Assembly (NCBI RefSeq): GCF_003987225.1
Contig: NZ_PIPX01000001.1
Span: 1,612,001-1,676,000 of the forward strand
Direction: 5' to 3'
From: Pseudidiomarina homiensis
GTDB taxonomy: Bacteria > Pseudomonadota > Gammaproteobacteria > Enterobacterales > Alteromonadaceae
DNA length: 64,000 bases
Position 1 is the first letter of the stretch. The number at the start of each line of letters is the position of its first letter. Shown here one piece after another: positions 18,177 through 29,657 of this stretch. The translations under genes and the position numbers were made by a program. A model generated the notes under the pieces. It was given only the letters and a program-made list of their open reading frames with translations. It had not been told where the DNA came from and ran no database searches.

Positions 18177-19427
18177 ATGGGTCCGTTTTCGACACATAGC
18201 AAACGCTTGTTTATTGCCGTTAGTCTGGCAATAAGTTCAAGCTACGCCAATGCACAACAGTTGCCCGATCAATGGCAAAAAACTGTGCAGCAACACCCCA
18301 GTGTTGAAGCCGCTCAACAGCAGACTGAAGCGCTGATCCAACAGGGCAAACAATTAAATCAACCTTTGTACAACCCTAGCTTATCGTCACGCTTAGAGCG
18401 CGAGGGTGACATCAATAATTACACTGTTGGCCTAAGCCAAACGCTGGACTGGAGCACTCGCAATGAAGCAAGAGCCAGTCAGAGTGACGCCATGACGGCT
18501 ATGGCAGTGAGTATTTATCGCCAGTCGGCGACATCGCATGCTAAAACTTTGTTGAATGCCTATGTGCAATGGCTGGATGCAAAACAGCGTTACGCACTGG
18601 CCGAGCAACAAGAGAAAATCGTTAAACAGGCGATAAGCCTGGTTGCCGAACGACGTAAAGCCGGTGACTTAGGTGCCGTCGACGAACAACTGACGGTACT
18701 CGCACTAAGTCGGCAACTGCAACAAACGGCAGCTGCTTATCAACAACTGCAATCCGCTGAAGCAGAGTTAAACGCTCTGCTAACAACGTCTGATGTCGGT
18801 CAACTCTCCATTAATGAGGAGCTATTTAACGTTGAACCTGCGTTAACGACTCGTTGGCAACAACATCCAGCGTTAAAAGCCGCTTACCTGCAATGGCAAT
18901 TAAAGCGCGCCGATGTCGACTGGAAACGCTCGTTAACCACCGCCAACCCAACCATAGGCGTCGAAGCGGGCGAGAGCGATAACGAAACAGTAGTTGGCTT
19001 ATCATTCAGCATTCCACTACAGATTCGCAATAACTACAGCGATGCGGTACGCGCAGCCAATAGCGAAGCTGTTGCTGAAGAAAAACGTTTGATTGCACTA
19101 AGGCAACAATGGCAAGCAGCACTGAAATCATCTCTTAACAATTATCGTTTTGTGAAAAAACAGTGGCAAAGCTGGCAAAAAGACTTTCAATCTCGGCAGG
19201 ATGAGTCGATGCAGGTGATTGAACAGTCCTGGCTCGCCGGTGACCTATCCACCACAGACTACCTCACCGCTATGCAACAGCAGCTCGATAGCCAATTTGC
19301 AGGGATAGCGCTGCAAACACAATATCGGTTGGCCGCCATTGAATGGTTGTACCGTTCGGGCGAACTCAGTAAAGCACTGACGTTATCGCCGTTAAGCCAG
19401 CCAACAAACGCAGAGATTGGAGAGTAA
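18177..19427 (+). CDS. czcC: CzcC-type outer-membrane efflux protein
   Basis: The 416-residue TolC/OEP-family protein has a signal peptide ending near SYANAQQ (about residue 27) and two long helical repeats rich in Gln and Ala (about 30-200 and 215-400). It forms the outer-membrane channel of the tripartite divalent-cation pump with the next two genes. TGAGGAG precedes the ATG. The next gene starts 3 bases after the stop, so czcCBA is one operon. Confidence 0.9.
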   Translation: MGPFSTHSKRLFIAVSLAISSSYANAQQLPDQWQKTVQQHPSVEAAQQQTEALIQQGKQLNQPLYNPSLSSRLEREGDINNYTVGLSQTLDWSTRNEARASQSDAMTAMAVSIYRQSATSHAKTLLNAYVQWLDAKQRYALAEQQEKIVKQAISLVAERRKAGDLGAVDEQLTVLALSRQLQQTAAAYQQLQSAEAELNALLTTSDVGQLSINEELFNVEPALTTRWQQHPALKAAYLQWQLKRADVDWKRSLTTANPTIGVEAGESDNETVVGLSFSIPLQIRNNYSDAVRAANSEAVAEEKRLIALRQQWQAALKSSLNNYRFVKKQWQSWQKDFQSRQDESMQVIEQSWLAGDLSTTDYLTAMQQQLDSQFAGIALQTQYRLAAIEWLYRSGELSKALTLSPLSQPTNAEIGE

Positions 19428-19430
19428 ACG

Positions 19431-20576
19431 ATGTCAGTAAAACCTTTATACGCAGCAATAGCACTTGCGCTTAGCTTTTCGGTTATGGCGCAGGATGAAC
19501 ACGGACACGACGAAAAAGAAGATACCCACAAGGAAGAAGGCAAACACGAGCAAGGTGAACATAAGGAAAGCCCAGGCGTGGAGCTATCCAGCAAGCAGCT
19601 GTCTATGGCAGATATCACCACGCGAACCTTGCAAACTCAAGTTATTGAATATCCGGTTTATGCCCCGGGCGAGGTGGTTGCTAACGACTTTAATAGCTAT
19701 ATCGTGAGTCCGCGCATCGATTCGACCGTTCTCAAACGTTTTGTCAGTATTGGCGACCACGTCGAAAAAGGTGAACCACTAGCCACCCTCTTCAGCGCCA
19801 CCATGGCGGAGGCGCAAAGTCAGTATTTGGTCACACTTAACGAATGGCAACGCGTGCAGTCACTCGGTGAGTCAACGGTTGGTGAAAAACGCTTTGTTGA
19901 AGCGAAAAACGCCTTTACCTCAGCGCAAGCGCAACTCAAAGCATTTGGTATGTCAGCCAGTGATATTAAGCGTTTAAGTAAACCTGACTACCCTATCGGC
20001 GAATACCAACTGACCTCAGAAATTGGCGGGATTGTGGTTAGCGATAACTTCAAGCAAGGCCAGCAAGTTAATGCCGGAAATCACTTGGTTGAAGTGCTGC
20101 AAGAAGAAACCTTGTGGGTTAATGCTCGTCTACCAGGCTCAGCTGACCTTAATGTGCAGTTTGGTGATCCTGTTACAGTGAGTGTCGACAATCAGCGCTT
20201 TGCGGCAAAAGTCATTCAGGAAGGCCACACAATAGACCATAAAACCCGCACCCGAACGGTACGACTTGCGGTAAATAACGAAAAGGACCAATTACACCCT
20301 GGTTTATTTGCGGATGTTTATTTCTCAGTCAAGTCGGATGGACCGGTGCTTGCAGTTAAGGACTCAGCCTTAATGCGGGCATCTGATGGTGACTGGCAGA
20401 TATTCATTGAGCACGAACCCGGAAAGTTTGAACCGAAGAAAGTCGAATTGGTTGATGAAAAGGGTCCGTGGAAAGTTATTCGAGGCGTTAAGGAAGGCAC
20501 AAAATACGTAGACAACGGCGCGTTTTTCGTTCGCTCACAAATCGCTAAAGGCGGTTTTGACCCACATAACCACTAA
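19431..20576 (+). CDS. czcB: CzcB-type periplasmic adaptor
   Basis: The 381-residue membrane-fusion protein starts with a signal peptide (LALSFSVMA) and a His/Glu/Lys-rich segment (residues about 22-50, DEHGHDEKEDTHKEEG) typical of CzcB-type adaptors that bind zinc-group cations. A barrel-sandwich (lipoyl-like) half at GEVVANDFNSYIVSPRID near 82, an alpha hairpin near 130-165 and beta-barrel domains follow. It links czcA to czcC. The unusually charged N-terminus points to Zn/Cd/Co and away from Cu/Ag. Confidence 0.9.
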   Translation: MSVKPLYAAIALALSFSVMAQDEHGHDEKEDTHKEEGKHEQGEHKESPGVELSSKQLSMADITTRTLQTQVIEYPVYAPGEVVANDFNSYIVSPRIDSTVLKRFVSIGDHVEKGEPLATLFSATMAEAQSQYLVTLNEWQRVQSLGESTVGEKRFVEAKNAFTSAQAQLKAFGMSASDIKRLSKPDYPIGEYQLTSEIGGIVVSDNFKQGQQVNAGNHLVEVLQEETLWVNARLPGSADLNVQFGDPVTVSVDNQRFAAKVIQEGHTIDHKTRTRTVRLAVNNEKDQLHPGLFADVYFSVKSDGPVLAVKDSALMRASDGDWQIFIEHEPGKFEPKKVELVDEKGPWKVIRGVKEGTKYVDNGAFFVRSQIAKGGFDPHNH

Positions 20577-20587
20577 CAGGAGGTTGT

Positions 20588-23500
20588 ATGTTTCAGCGCA
20601 TTATTCAGTTTGCTGTCGCCAATCGCCTGTTATTGGTATTGGCTTTATTCAGCATCAGCATTGCGTCATTTTTTAATATTCCCAAACTTAATCTGGATGC
20701 CTTCCCCGATGTTACCAATGTTCAGGTAACGGTAAATACGGAAGCCCCCGGATTAGCAGCGACCGAAGTCGAGCAGCTTATTACCTATCCGATAGAGTCG
20801 GTGATGTATGCCCTGCCCGACGTCAAAGAAGTTCGGTCAATCTCAAAAACAGGTTTATCGGGCATTACCGTGGTATTTGACGAGAGTGTCGATATCTACT
20901 TTGCCCGGCAACTGGTATTCGAGCGGCTGCAAGCGGCAAAGGATTTGATTCCAGAGGGAGTCGGCACGCCCGAAATGGGCCCTAACTCTTCCGGTCTCGG
21001 CCAGGTTTATCAGTATCTGCTACTTGCCGAGCCGGGCTCTGGTGTCAGTAGCATGGAGCTACGCAGTCTTAACGACTATGTGGTTAAACTGCTACTGATG
21101 CCCGTTGAGGGAATTACCGAAGTCTTGTCCTTTGGCGGTGAAGTTAAGCAATATCAGGTTAACCTCAATCCCGCCAAGCTGCTGTCTTACGACCTTACCC
21201 AGCAAGACGTCATGGGCGCGGTCAACAAGAATAACGGTAACGTTGGTGGTTGGTATATGCCCCGCGGTCAGGAGCAGTTGGTTATTCGCGGCACCGGCTG
21301 GCTGGAAAGCGGTAAAAAAGGTCTACAGCAGATACAACAAATACCGCTCAAAACCGTTGACGGCGTTTCCGTAACACTGGGCCAGGTTGCCGACGTCGAA
21401 ATCGGCAGTGAAATTCGCCAGGGAGCGGTCTCAATGTCGCGTAAAGTCGACGGCGAGGTCAACCAGCTGGGCGAAGTGGTGTCGGGTATTGTGCTCAAAC
21501 GCATGGGCTCGAATACCAAAGCCACCATCGACGGTATTAAAAAGCGCATTCCGCTTATTCAGCAAGCATTACCCGAGGGTGTCACCTTTGAGCCGTATTA
21601 TGATCAGGCCGATTTAATACAAAAAGCCGTATCTACGGTCGCGTATTCACTGCTCATTGCCTTTGTCTTTATTATCGCAGTATTAGCACTGTTTTTGCTC
21701 AACATACGCGCTACTTTTTTAGTGTTACTGTCCATTCCCGTTTCTATCGCCATTGCCCTGATGGTAATGTCCGCGATGGGCATGTCAGCTAACCTGATGT
21801 CGCTGGGCGGGATTGCTGTTGCCATTGGTATGCTGGTCGACGGCTCCGTGGTGATGGTTGAAAACATCTTTAAGCACTTAAGTCGTCCGGATAGTGAACA
21901 CCAAGACGACGCCGAGCAACGCACAGAGCACCGCGACCCAGATCCTCAGGCAGCCAAACTCGATAGCCATGGTATCAAGCTGCGAGTTAAGGAAGCGGCG
22001 AACGAAGTGGCACGACCGGTATTCTTTGCCGCCATGATTATCTTGGTGGTCTTTATGCCACTGTTTAGTTTTCAGGGTGTTGAAGCTAAATTATTTGAGC
22101 CCATGGCTATCAGTATTATGTTGGCCATTATCTCCGCGGTTTTTGTGGCCATCATGGTTGTACCGGCATTAGCCAGTTACTTTTTCAGTCGGGGTATTAA
22201 GCCTCGTGAAAATAAACTGCTTAAACCACTAGATAATGGTTATAAAAGACTATTATCGGTGGCGTTACGCAGTAAAAAGGCTGTTATTACCCTGGCCGGT
22301 GTGCTGTTTGTCGGCGCTTTGGTGTTAGTGCCTCGTCTCGGCACAGAATTTGCGCCCGAATTGGAAGAAGGCACGATTAATATTCGCGTGACATTAGCCC
22401 CCTCCTCTAACCTTGAAACGGCCTTAGAGGTGGCTCCGAAGCTTGAAAAAATCCTGATGTCGTTCCCGGAAACCACCTACGCACTCAGCCGCATTGGACG
22501 AGCTGAAGTGGGCGGCGATCCAGAGCCTATCAGCAACATCGAGATATATGTGGGTCTTAAGCCGCAGTCTGAATGGACAACGGCATCCGATCGCTACGCC
22601 TTACAAGAAAAAATGGAGGCAAAACTAGATGCTCACCCAGGCTTGTTGTTTAATTTTTCACAACCTATTGCAACACGGGTTGATGAACTGCTCTCAGGTG
22701 TAAAATCGCAGCTAGCCATCAAACTATTTGGACCCGAGCTTGACGTGTTGGCCCGTAAAGGCCAGGAAATAGAAGGTGCCGTCAAGCAAGTTGACGGGGC
22801 GGTTGCTGTAGCGATGGAGCAAATAAAAGGTGAAGCACAACTCGTGGTTTCGCCGAAACGCCAGCAACTCTCACGCTACGGCTTAAATGTCACCGATGTA
22901 CTGAGCGTTGTCGACAATGGCTTGGGTGGCGCTTCGGCAGGCCAGATCATTCGCGGTAATGAGCGCTATGATATTTACGTGCGGCTGGCCAAGCAATTCC
23001 GCGATACGCCGGAGTCTATTCGTTCGTTACGCCTGTTAACTCCCTCAGGGGCCTGGGTAACCTTAGGCGAAGTCGCCCACGTCGCAATTGAATCAGGACC
23101 ACCGCAAATCCGTCGTGATGACGTACAGCGTCGCGTTGTGATTCAATCGAACGTTCAGGGTCGTGACATGGGCAGCGTGGTTGCCGATATTCGGAAGGCG
23201 ATTGACGAGAAGGTGGATTTACCAACCGGTTACTCAGTCGATATTGGTGGCCAGTTCGAAAGTCAACAACGAGCACAGGAGCGCTTGTCCATTGTCGTTC
23301 CCATATCGCTGGCACTCATCGCCCTGCTGCTTTATTTTGCTTTCGGCACCATGGGTCAAGCCATGTTGATTTTGGTGAATGTACCATTGGCAGTCATCGG
23401 CGGTATTGTGGCACTCTATGTGTCAGGACAGTACTTATCGGTGCCCAGCGCCGTGGGTTTCATCACACTGTTTGGTGTGGCGGTACTAAACGGTGTGGTT

Positions 23501-23785
23501 CTGGTCGAGAGTATTAACCAGAGAATAACCGATGGGCATGCGGTTAATGATGCCGTGTTTGATGGCGCGTGGTCGCGACTACGCCCGGTGTTAATGACAG
23601 CAATAACCTCAGCGTTAGGACTCATTCCCATGCTGTTTGCAACCGGTGCAGGGGCTGAAATTCAACGCCCACTGGCTACCGTCATTGTTGGTGGTTTGGT
23701 ATCAGCTACTCTGCTGACATTGGTTATCTTACCCGTGCTCTATCCTTGGTTTTCGAAACAAAAAATTAAGGATCTGAGCCGTTAG
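20588..23785 (+). CDS. czcA: CzcA-type heavy-metal RND efflux pump
   Basis: The 1065-residue inner-membrane proton antiporter of the HME-RND family has the usual 12-helix layout with two large periplasmic loops. TM4 carries the proton-relay acid in AIGMLVDGSVVMVEN (near 417-431), and GTEFAPELEEGTINIRVTL opens the second loop. A hydrophilic Asp/Glu/His insertion (about 433-465, HLSRPDSEHQDDAEQ) sits in the central cytoplasmic loop and may be a metal-sensing or regulatory segment. An AGGAGG-type site precedes the start. It ends the operon, before a strong hairpin. Confidence 0.92.
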   Translation: MFQRIIQFAVANRLLLVLALFSISIASFFNIPKLNLDAFPDVTNVQVTVNTEAPGLAATEVEQLITYPIESVMYALPDVKEVRSISKTGLSGITVVFDESVDIYFARQLVFERLQAAKDLIPEGVGTPEMGPNSSGLGQVYQYLLLAEPGSGVSSMELRSLNDYVVKLLLMPVEGITEVLSFGGEVKQYQVNLNPAKLLSYDLTQQDVMGAVNKNNGNVGGWYMPRGQEQLVIRGTGWLESGKKGLQQIQQIPLKTVDGVSVTLGQVADVEIGSEIRQGAVSMSRKVDGEVNQLGEVVSGIVLKRMGSNTKATIDGIKKRIPLIQQALPEGVTFEPYYDQADLIQKAVSTVAYSLLIAFVFIIAVLALFLLNIRATFLVLLSIPVSIAIALMVMSAMGMSANLMSLGGIAVAIGMLVDGSVVMVENIFKHLSRPDSEHQDDAEQRTEHRDPDPQAAKLDSHGIKLRVKEAANEVARPVFFAAMIILVVFMPLFSFQGVEAKLFEPMAISIMLAIISAVFVAIMVVPALASYFFSRGIKPRENKLLKPLDNGYKRLLSVALRSKKAVITLAGVLFVGALVLVPRLGTEFAPELEEGTINIRVTLAPSSNLETALEVAPKLEKILMSFPETTYALSRIGRAEVGGDPEPISNIEIYVGLKPQSEWTTASDRYALQEKMEAKLDAHPGLLFNFSQPIATRVDELLSGVKSQLAIKLFGPELDVLARKGQEIEGAVKQVDGAVAVAMEQIKGEAQLVVSPKRQQLSRYGLNVTDVLSVVDNGLGGASAGQIIRGNERYDIYVRLAKQFRDTPESIRSLRLLTPSGAWVTLGEVAHVAIESGPPQIRRDDVQRRVVIQSNVQGRDMGSVVADIRKAIDEKVDLPTGYSVDIGGQFESQQRAQERLSIVVPISLALIALLLYFAFGTMGQAMLILVNVPLAVIGGIVALYVSGQYLSVPSAVGFITLFGVAVLNGVVLVESINQRITDGHAVNDAVFDGAWSRLRPVLMTAITSALGLIPMLFATGAGAEIQRPLATVIVGGLVSATLLTLVILPVLYPWFSKQKIKDLSR

Positions 23786-23800
23786 GGTTCAATAGCATTT

Positions 23801-23832
23801 AAGGGGGCGGTTATTGTCGCCCCCTTTTATTA
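23801..23832 (+). terminator. Intrinsic terminator after czcCBA
   Basis: AAGGGGGCG (23801-23809) pairs with CGCCCCCTT (23818-23826) across an 8-base loop and runs into TTTTATTAAAAG. It lies 15 bases past the czcA stop, separating it from the CDF gene. Confidence 0.85.
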
Positions 23833-23847
23833 AAAGAGTAACGTATT

Positions 23848-24735
23848 ATGGGACATCACCATAACCATGATCACTCAAAGGACATGCCGTCCAACCGATT
23901 AGGTTGGGCATTCCTGCTTAACTTTGTTTTTACCATTATTGAGTTCATTGGTGGTTTTCTTACCAACAGTACCGCCATTTTAGCTGATGCCGTTCATGAT
24001 CTTGGCGATAGCCTGTCGTTAGGTCTCGCGTGGATACTAAATAAACTTGGCAAAAAACAGGCTAACCAACACTTTACCTACGGTTATAAAAGACTGAATC
24101 TTGCCGGTGCATTTATTAATGCCGTTGTGTTAATCGCAGGCTCTGCCTGGGTACTTGTGGAAGCAATTCCCAGACTCTGGAACCCTCAGATGCCCGTCGC
24201 TGATGGCATGATTGCTTTAGCCGTCGTTGGCATTACAGTTAATGGATTTGCTGCTTACAAATTGTCAGAGGGCAAAACGTTAAACGAACGCGTTATTAAC
24301 TGGCACTTGCTGGAGGATGTTTTCGGCTGGGTTGCTGTACTTATCGTTGGTATTGTTCTGCTGTTCGTAGACTGGCCGATTCTCGACCCTATATTGTCGA
24401 TTGGCTTTACTCTATTTATTTTAGTGAATGTACTACGCAACCTGTGGGCAACACTGAAACTCTTCATACAGGCCACGCCAGACAAAAAAACCTACAAACA
24501 AGTCGCGGACGCTTTACTGGAGCTACCTCATGTCGCTGACCTACACCATCTTCATTTTTGGTCACTAGACGGCGAGGAGCATGTATTAACAGTTCATTTG
24601 GTGCTAACTGAAAACCTTGACATTGAGACCCGTAGCGATTTAAAACAGCGCATCGATAACGTCCTTGCGCCCTATGCTTTAAGCCATACAACGGTAGAAC
24701 TAGAAGATCCTAATGAAGCGTGTAGGGACAACTGA
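23848..24735 (+). CDS. czcD: CDF-family zinc/cadmium exporter (CzcD/ZitB type)
   Basis: The 295-residue cation diffusion facilitator starts with the His-rich segment [13 protein letters not shown]. Six transmembrane helices follow, with the site [16 protein letters not shown] (HxxxD, near residues 44-59) and the matching [13 protein letters not shown] (HxxxD, near 154-166), which favours Zn and Cd. A cytoplasmic ferredoxin-like domain with [14 protein letters not shown] lies near 231. It supplies cytosol-to-periplasm export for the RND pump. The YnfA-like gene begins 2 bases after its stop. Confidence 0.9.
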   Translation: MGHHHNHDHSKDMPSNRLGWAFLLNFVFTIIEFIGGFLTNSTAILADAVHDLGDSLSLGLAWILNKLGKKQANQHFTYGYKRLNLAGAFINAVVLIAGSAWVLVEAIPRLWNPQMPVADGMIALAVVGITVNGFAAYKLSEGKTLNERVINWHLLEDVFGWVAVLIVGIVLLFVDWPILDPILSIGFTLFILVNVLRNLWATLKLFIQATPDKKTYKQVADALLELPHVADLHHLHFWSLDGEEHVLTVHLVLTENLDIETRSDLKQRIDNVLAPYALSHTTVELEDPNEACRDN

Positions 24736-24737
24736 TA

Positions 24738-25073
24738 ATGAGTGCATTATTTTTATTGAAAACGCTCGGGTTATTTATTGCAACCGCAATTGCCGAAATT
24801 GTCGGTTGCTATTTACCCTACCTATGGCTCAAAGAAGGTCATTCCGTTTGGTTGCTCATTCCGGCAGCAATAAGCTTGGCTTTATTTGCTTACTTATTAA
24901 CATTTCATCCAGCGGAAAGCGGGCGGGTCTACGCAGCTTATGGTGGTATTTACGTGTTAACTGCCATAGTCTGGCTGCGAATTGTCGATAAATCGCCACT
25001 ATCCAATTTCGACCTGATTGGCACGGCGTTTGTGCTAACCGGTATGGGGATTCTTGTGTATGGCTGGCGTTAG
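24738..25073 (+). CDS. ynfA: YnfA/UPF0060 family small membrane protein
   Basis: The 111-residue protein with four transmembrane helices matches UPF0060/YnfA throughout: [19 protein letters not shown] near residue 16, [18 protein letters not shown] near 56 and [17 protein letters not shown] at the end. The family is distantly related to small multidrug-resistance exporters, but its substrate is not established. Placement directly behind czcD, in the same operon, suggests help in metal tolerance. Confidence 0.85.
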   Translation: MSALFLLKTLGLFIATAIAEIVGCYLPYLWLKEGHSVWLLIPAAISLALFAYLLTFHPAESGRVYAAYGGIYVLTAIVWLRIVDKSPLSNFDLIGTAFVLTGMGILVYGWR

Positions 25074-25124
25074 CAATAAAGCAATTCAGTTAAAGAACTC
25101 CGCTCAAAAGTTTTACTACACAGA

Positions 25125-25568
25125 CTAACACACCTTATGTTTGTCCGTGGTAGCGTCCTCAACCCCGTCATTAAGCGAGGCCATCAGTGGACAATAGACA
25201 TCTCCGTGTCCGGCGCTGCATTTTTGCACCAGCTCATTCAACGCTCGTTCAATTTGCTGTAAGTGCGATATCTTTCGACGAACACTGGTGAGCTTTTGCT
25301 CTCCAAGCTCCCGTGCTTCATCGCAATGAGCGCCATCTTGCAGAGTTAATAGCTCACCAATTTCATCCAGACTAAATCCGAGCCATTGAGACGCGCGAAT
25401 AAAATGAAGCCGAGCAAGCGCTTGTTCGTCGTAATGTCGGATCCCCCCATACGGCTTCTCCGGCTCGCTCATTAGCCCTCGGCGCTGATAATAGCGCACC
25501 GTTTCCACGCCCACGCCGGCTGTTTTGGCCAGCGTGCCAATTGTCATTACGTTGCGTTTTTTTAACAT
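25125..25568 (-). CDS. merR: MerR mercury-responsive regulator
   Basis: The protein has an N-terminal winged-helix domain (TIGTLAKTAGVGVETVRYYQ) and a dimer helix, and it carries the three Hg(II)-binding cysteines in the right contexts: GAHCDEARE, VQKCSAGHG and DVYCPLM. An in-frame ATG at 25610 would put the start inside the mer promoter; the ATG at 25568 gives the usual MerR N-terminus and leaves the operator free, so it is chosen. It is divergent from merTPA and represses or activates that promoter through DNA untwisting. Confidence 0.92.
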   Translation of the reverse strand: MLKKRNVMTIGTLAKTAGVGVETVRYYQRRGLMSEPEKPYGGIRHYDEQALARLHFIRASQWLGFSLDEIGELLTLQDGAHCDEARELGEQKLTSVRRKISHLQQIERALNELVQKCSAGHGDVYCPLMASLNDGVEDATTDKHKVC

Positions 25569-25573
25569 AGCTA

Positions 25574-25604
25574 TTGCTTCCGTAGTGAGGTACGGGTCTA
25601 AGAT
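25574..25604 (+). promoter_or_regulatory. mer promoter-operator (PT) with 19-bp spacer
   Basis: -35 TTGCTT (25574-25579) and -10 TAAGAT (25599-25604) are separated by 19 bases. Centred between them is the perfect dyad CCGTA (25580-25584) / TACGG (25591-25595). The long spacer with a central MerR dyad is the signature of MerR-activated promoters. Confidence 0.9.
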
Positions 25605-25642
25605 TAACACATTAAAGCAAAATGCCCGAAGGAGTTACTCTT

Positions 25643-25993
25643 ATGTCAAATTCAAAATCTGGTCGGGGCTCTCTTCTCGCGGGAGGGATCGCAGCGACTC
25701 TGGCATCTGCGTGTTGTCTGGGTCCCCTCATATTACTTGCACTCGGTGTATCCGGGGCCTGGATTGGGAACCTCACAGCACTTGAGCCTTATCGACCCAT
25801 TTTTATTGCCATTGCATTGATTGCCATATTCTTTGCCTGGCGTCGAATATACCGGCGTGCTGATGACTGCAACCCTGATAACACCTGCGCAACGCCAAGT
25901 GCTCGTAAGAGCTACAAAGTGATGTTTTGGCTCGTTGCGGTGCTTACTTTAACAGCATTGGCTTACCCCTATGTTGTTCCTTTCTTTTACTAG
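25643..25993 (+). CDS. merT: MerT mercuric ion inner-membrane transporter
   Basis: The protein is 116 residues with three transmembrane helices. The Cys pair in SACCLGPL (first helix) takes Hg(II) from MerP, and DDCNPDNTC lies on the cytoplasmic loop. The start at 25643 is preceded by AAGGAG; an upstream in-frame ATG at 25622 lies before that ribosome site and is not used. It delivers mercury to MerA. Confidence 0.93.
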   Translation: MSNSKSGRGSLLAGGIAATLASACCLGPLILLALGVSGAWIGNLTALEPYRPIFIAIALIAIFFAWRRIYRRADDCNPDNTCATPSARKSYKVMFWLVAVLTLTALAYPYVVPFFY

Positions 25994-26006
25994 GAGGCAA
26001 TACACG

Positions 26007-27765
<1,759 letters not shown>

Positions 27766-27866
27766 GATAACCTAGCTGAATCGACACTGATTTGCTAGAC
27801 ACCTTGCCGCCATTGAGTTTTAAATAGATTGAAGACAATCATGTATAAGTTTTCTCATCTTTAAGA

Positions 27867-29657
27867 TCAAAGGCTGTCATAATACTCTTTGATCATTGTT
27901 GCCATTAAAAAACGGCGTCCCGCTAGGAACTCTTTGTAATTTTCTGCGGTAGTATTGAATATGAGCTCAGGAATAGCATTTTCGGCTAAATTTCTCTGTA
28001 AATCTTCTCGATCACAAATTTCGCCAAGTCTTAAATTTCCGGATTCAATCTGTTCAAGAACCATTAACATGTATTCTTTCGGTGGTAGGTCTTTAATCGC
28101 GATGTTGATTGCTGTTTCTGTCAACGCAAAGTTTGCAATCTGGTTGTAATCTCCCTGTTTCGGGAATCCATGACGAATAAGGTGATTCTTGGGAATTATG
28201 TGGTGCATATCGCCATGCCCCTCGATCATCTGTGCGATATTAATCGACTTTGAAAGGAATCCCCGCCCTCCTTTTGCAACTCTTGCTGCTAAATATGTTT
28301 GGAATGCAGGACTACGCTTGCTTGGTGACTCGAGCTCCTGAACTAAAGTTACATCCCAAAAACTATCACTTAGAACTGAGGCTTCAAGAGTGCGTAAGTA
28401 TTGTTCCGCACCGTGGTCCTTAATACGACGTAAGTCAGTTTCCCACGTGGATTCAAAGCTTCCCACGGCTCTTCCGGTCAGTAATGTCATAACGAACCAG
28501 CGTTTTACAATTCTTGCTCTCTCTCCCTCATTCAGCTGATCGTCCAACCGAAGGCGCAGGTAAAGTGCATATGCGAAATTCAATGCATTCTTTGACCCAA
28601 TCATGCTGGCATCGATATACCCAGCAGACTTGATCATCATTACAAATCGCTCGAGATGCGTCTTACTCACAAGTAGATCTAATGCTTCCGCAAAACGAGA
28701 ATACGCGGCTGGAATAAGATTTTCATCAATTTTTCTCGTTTGTGGGTCAAGCCCGGATAGCTCACTAACAATTGCTCCGGCTTTACCACGACTAAATCCA
28801 ACTAGACCGGCAATACGAATGACATCGGTATAGTCAGGTTGAAATAACTCGTCCGTTTGATTACTTAACCACTGAATTTTCCTAATATGCTCCGATTTTG
28901 CGAACTCTTCATCGTTCTCTTTAATATCATCAAATGCGTGCCCAGAGACCGTCAGGTGACAGAAATAATCAATTAGCTTCCGAAGATTGCGCCCTTCATT
29001 GCCGTACGTGGCAATCTTACTCATTACAAAATCAGCACTTGATAGCGGAACACCTTTGGCATTGATCCGAACGAAGATCTCTGCAACCGTTTCTACATCC
29101 AAATCGTCTGCCAATGAAATGACACCTACTTGCGCATGCTCAACAGCGGCGAGTCTCGCCGAGGCTTGTTCAACTTGGTCTTGATCAACATCTGGATTTT
29201 TAGCGAAATAATTTCTCAGAAAGCTCAGCTGACTGGAACCGGAAAAAAACTCACTAATATCGTGAATCCATTGGGAGCTATTGGTAATCGCTGGCGTTCT
29301 CGTCGCAAACTCTTCCGTTACAGGATTAAACGAAATAGCGATCCGCTTTTTTTCATAACGGTTACCAATCACCGTTTGTCCCGCAATTGCGGCCCTCAAC
29401 GCTGTTACTCGTTGTTGGCCATCGATTAGTATTTGTTGATGTGCTGCGACAGCTCCCCCCTTTAATTTGGCGCCAACAGATTGCCACGTTATCAGATAAC
29501 CAACCGGATAACCGTTGTAAAGTGAGTCAATTAAGTCCCTGACCTGAGATGTTTTCCAAACAAATGGTCGTTGTAGTTCCGGAATTGCTATTTTATCGCT
29601 ACGAACGTCAGCAAGAATTTGACTGATCGCTGTTTGCTTTACTTCATATTTTGCCAT
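27867..29657 (-). CDS. GmrSD-like DUF262/DUF1524 nuclease, candidate anti-phage protein
   Basis: The 596-residue protein has an N-terminal DUF262 domain (residues about 10-230) with IPELQRPFVWK, YPVGYLITWQ and the DGQQR motif of the ParB-like fold (ILIDGQQRVTAL). Its C-terminus has a DUF1524-type HNH motif in HHIIPKNHLIRHGFP (about residue 490), with Asn in QIANFALT. The two halves correspond to GmrS and GmrD fused, as in type IV restriction enzymes against glucosylated phage DNA and in the related SspE and BrxU proteins. The ATG at 29657 is preferred over a GTG 12 bases earlier. It is a lone gene in the defence-rich right part of island A. Target specificity cannot be read. Confidence 0.75.
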   Translation of the reverse strand: MAKYEVKQTAISQILADVRSDKIAIPELQRPFVWKTSQVRDLIDSLYNGYPVGYLITWQSVGAKLKGGAVAAHQQILIDGQQRVTALRAAIAGQTVIGNRYEKKRIAISFNPVTEEFATRTPAITNSSQWIHDISEFFSGSSQLSFLRNYFAKNPDVDQDQVEQASARLAAVEHAQVGVISLADDLDVETVAEIFVRINAKGVPLSSADFVMSKIATYGNEGRNLRKLIDYFCHLTVSGHAFDDIKENDEEFAKSEHIRKIQWLSNQTDELFQPDYTDVIRIAGLVGFSRGKAGAIVSELSGLDPQTRKIDENLIPAAYSRFAEALDLLVSKTHLERFVMMIKSAGYIDASMIGSKNALNFAYALYLRLRLDDQLNEGERARIVKRWFVMTLLTGRAVGSFESTWETDLRRIKDHGAEQYLRTLEASVLSDSFWDVTLVQELESPSKRSPAFQTYLAARVAKGGRGFLSKSINIAQMIEGHGDMHHIIPKNHLIRHGFPKQGDYNQIANFALTETAINIAIKDLPPKEYMLMVLEQIESGNLRLGEICDREDLQRNLAENAIPELIFNTTAENYKEFLAGRRFLMATMIKEYYDSL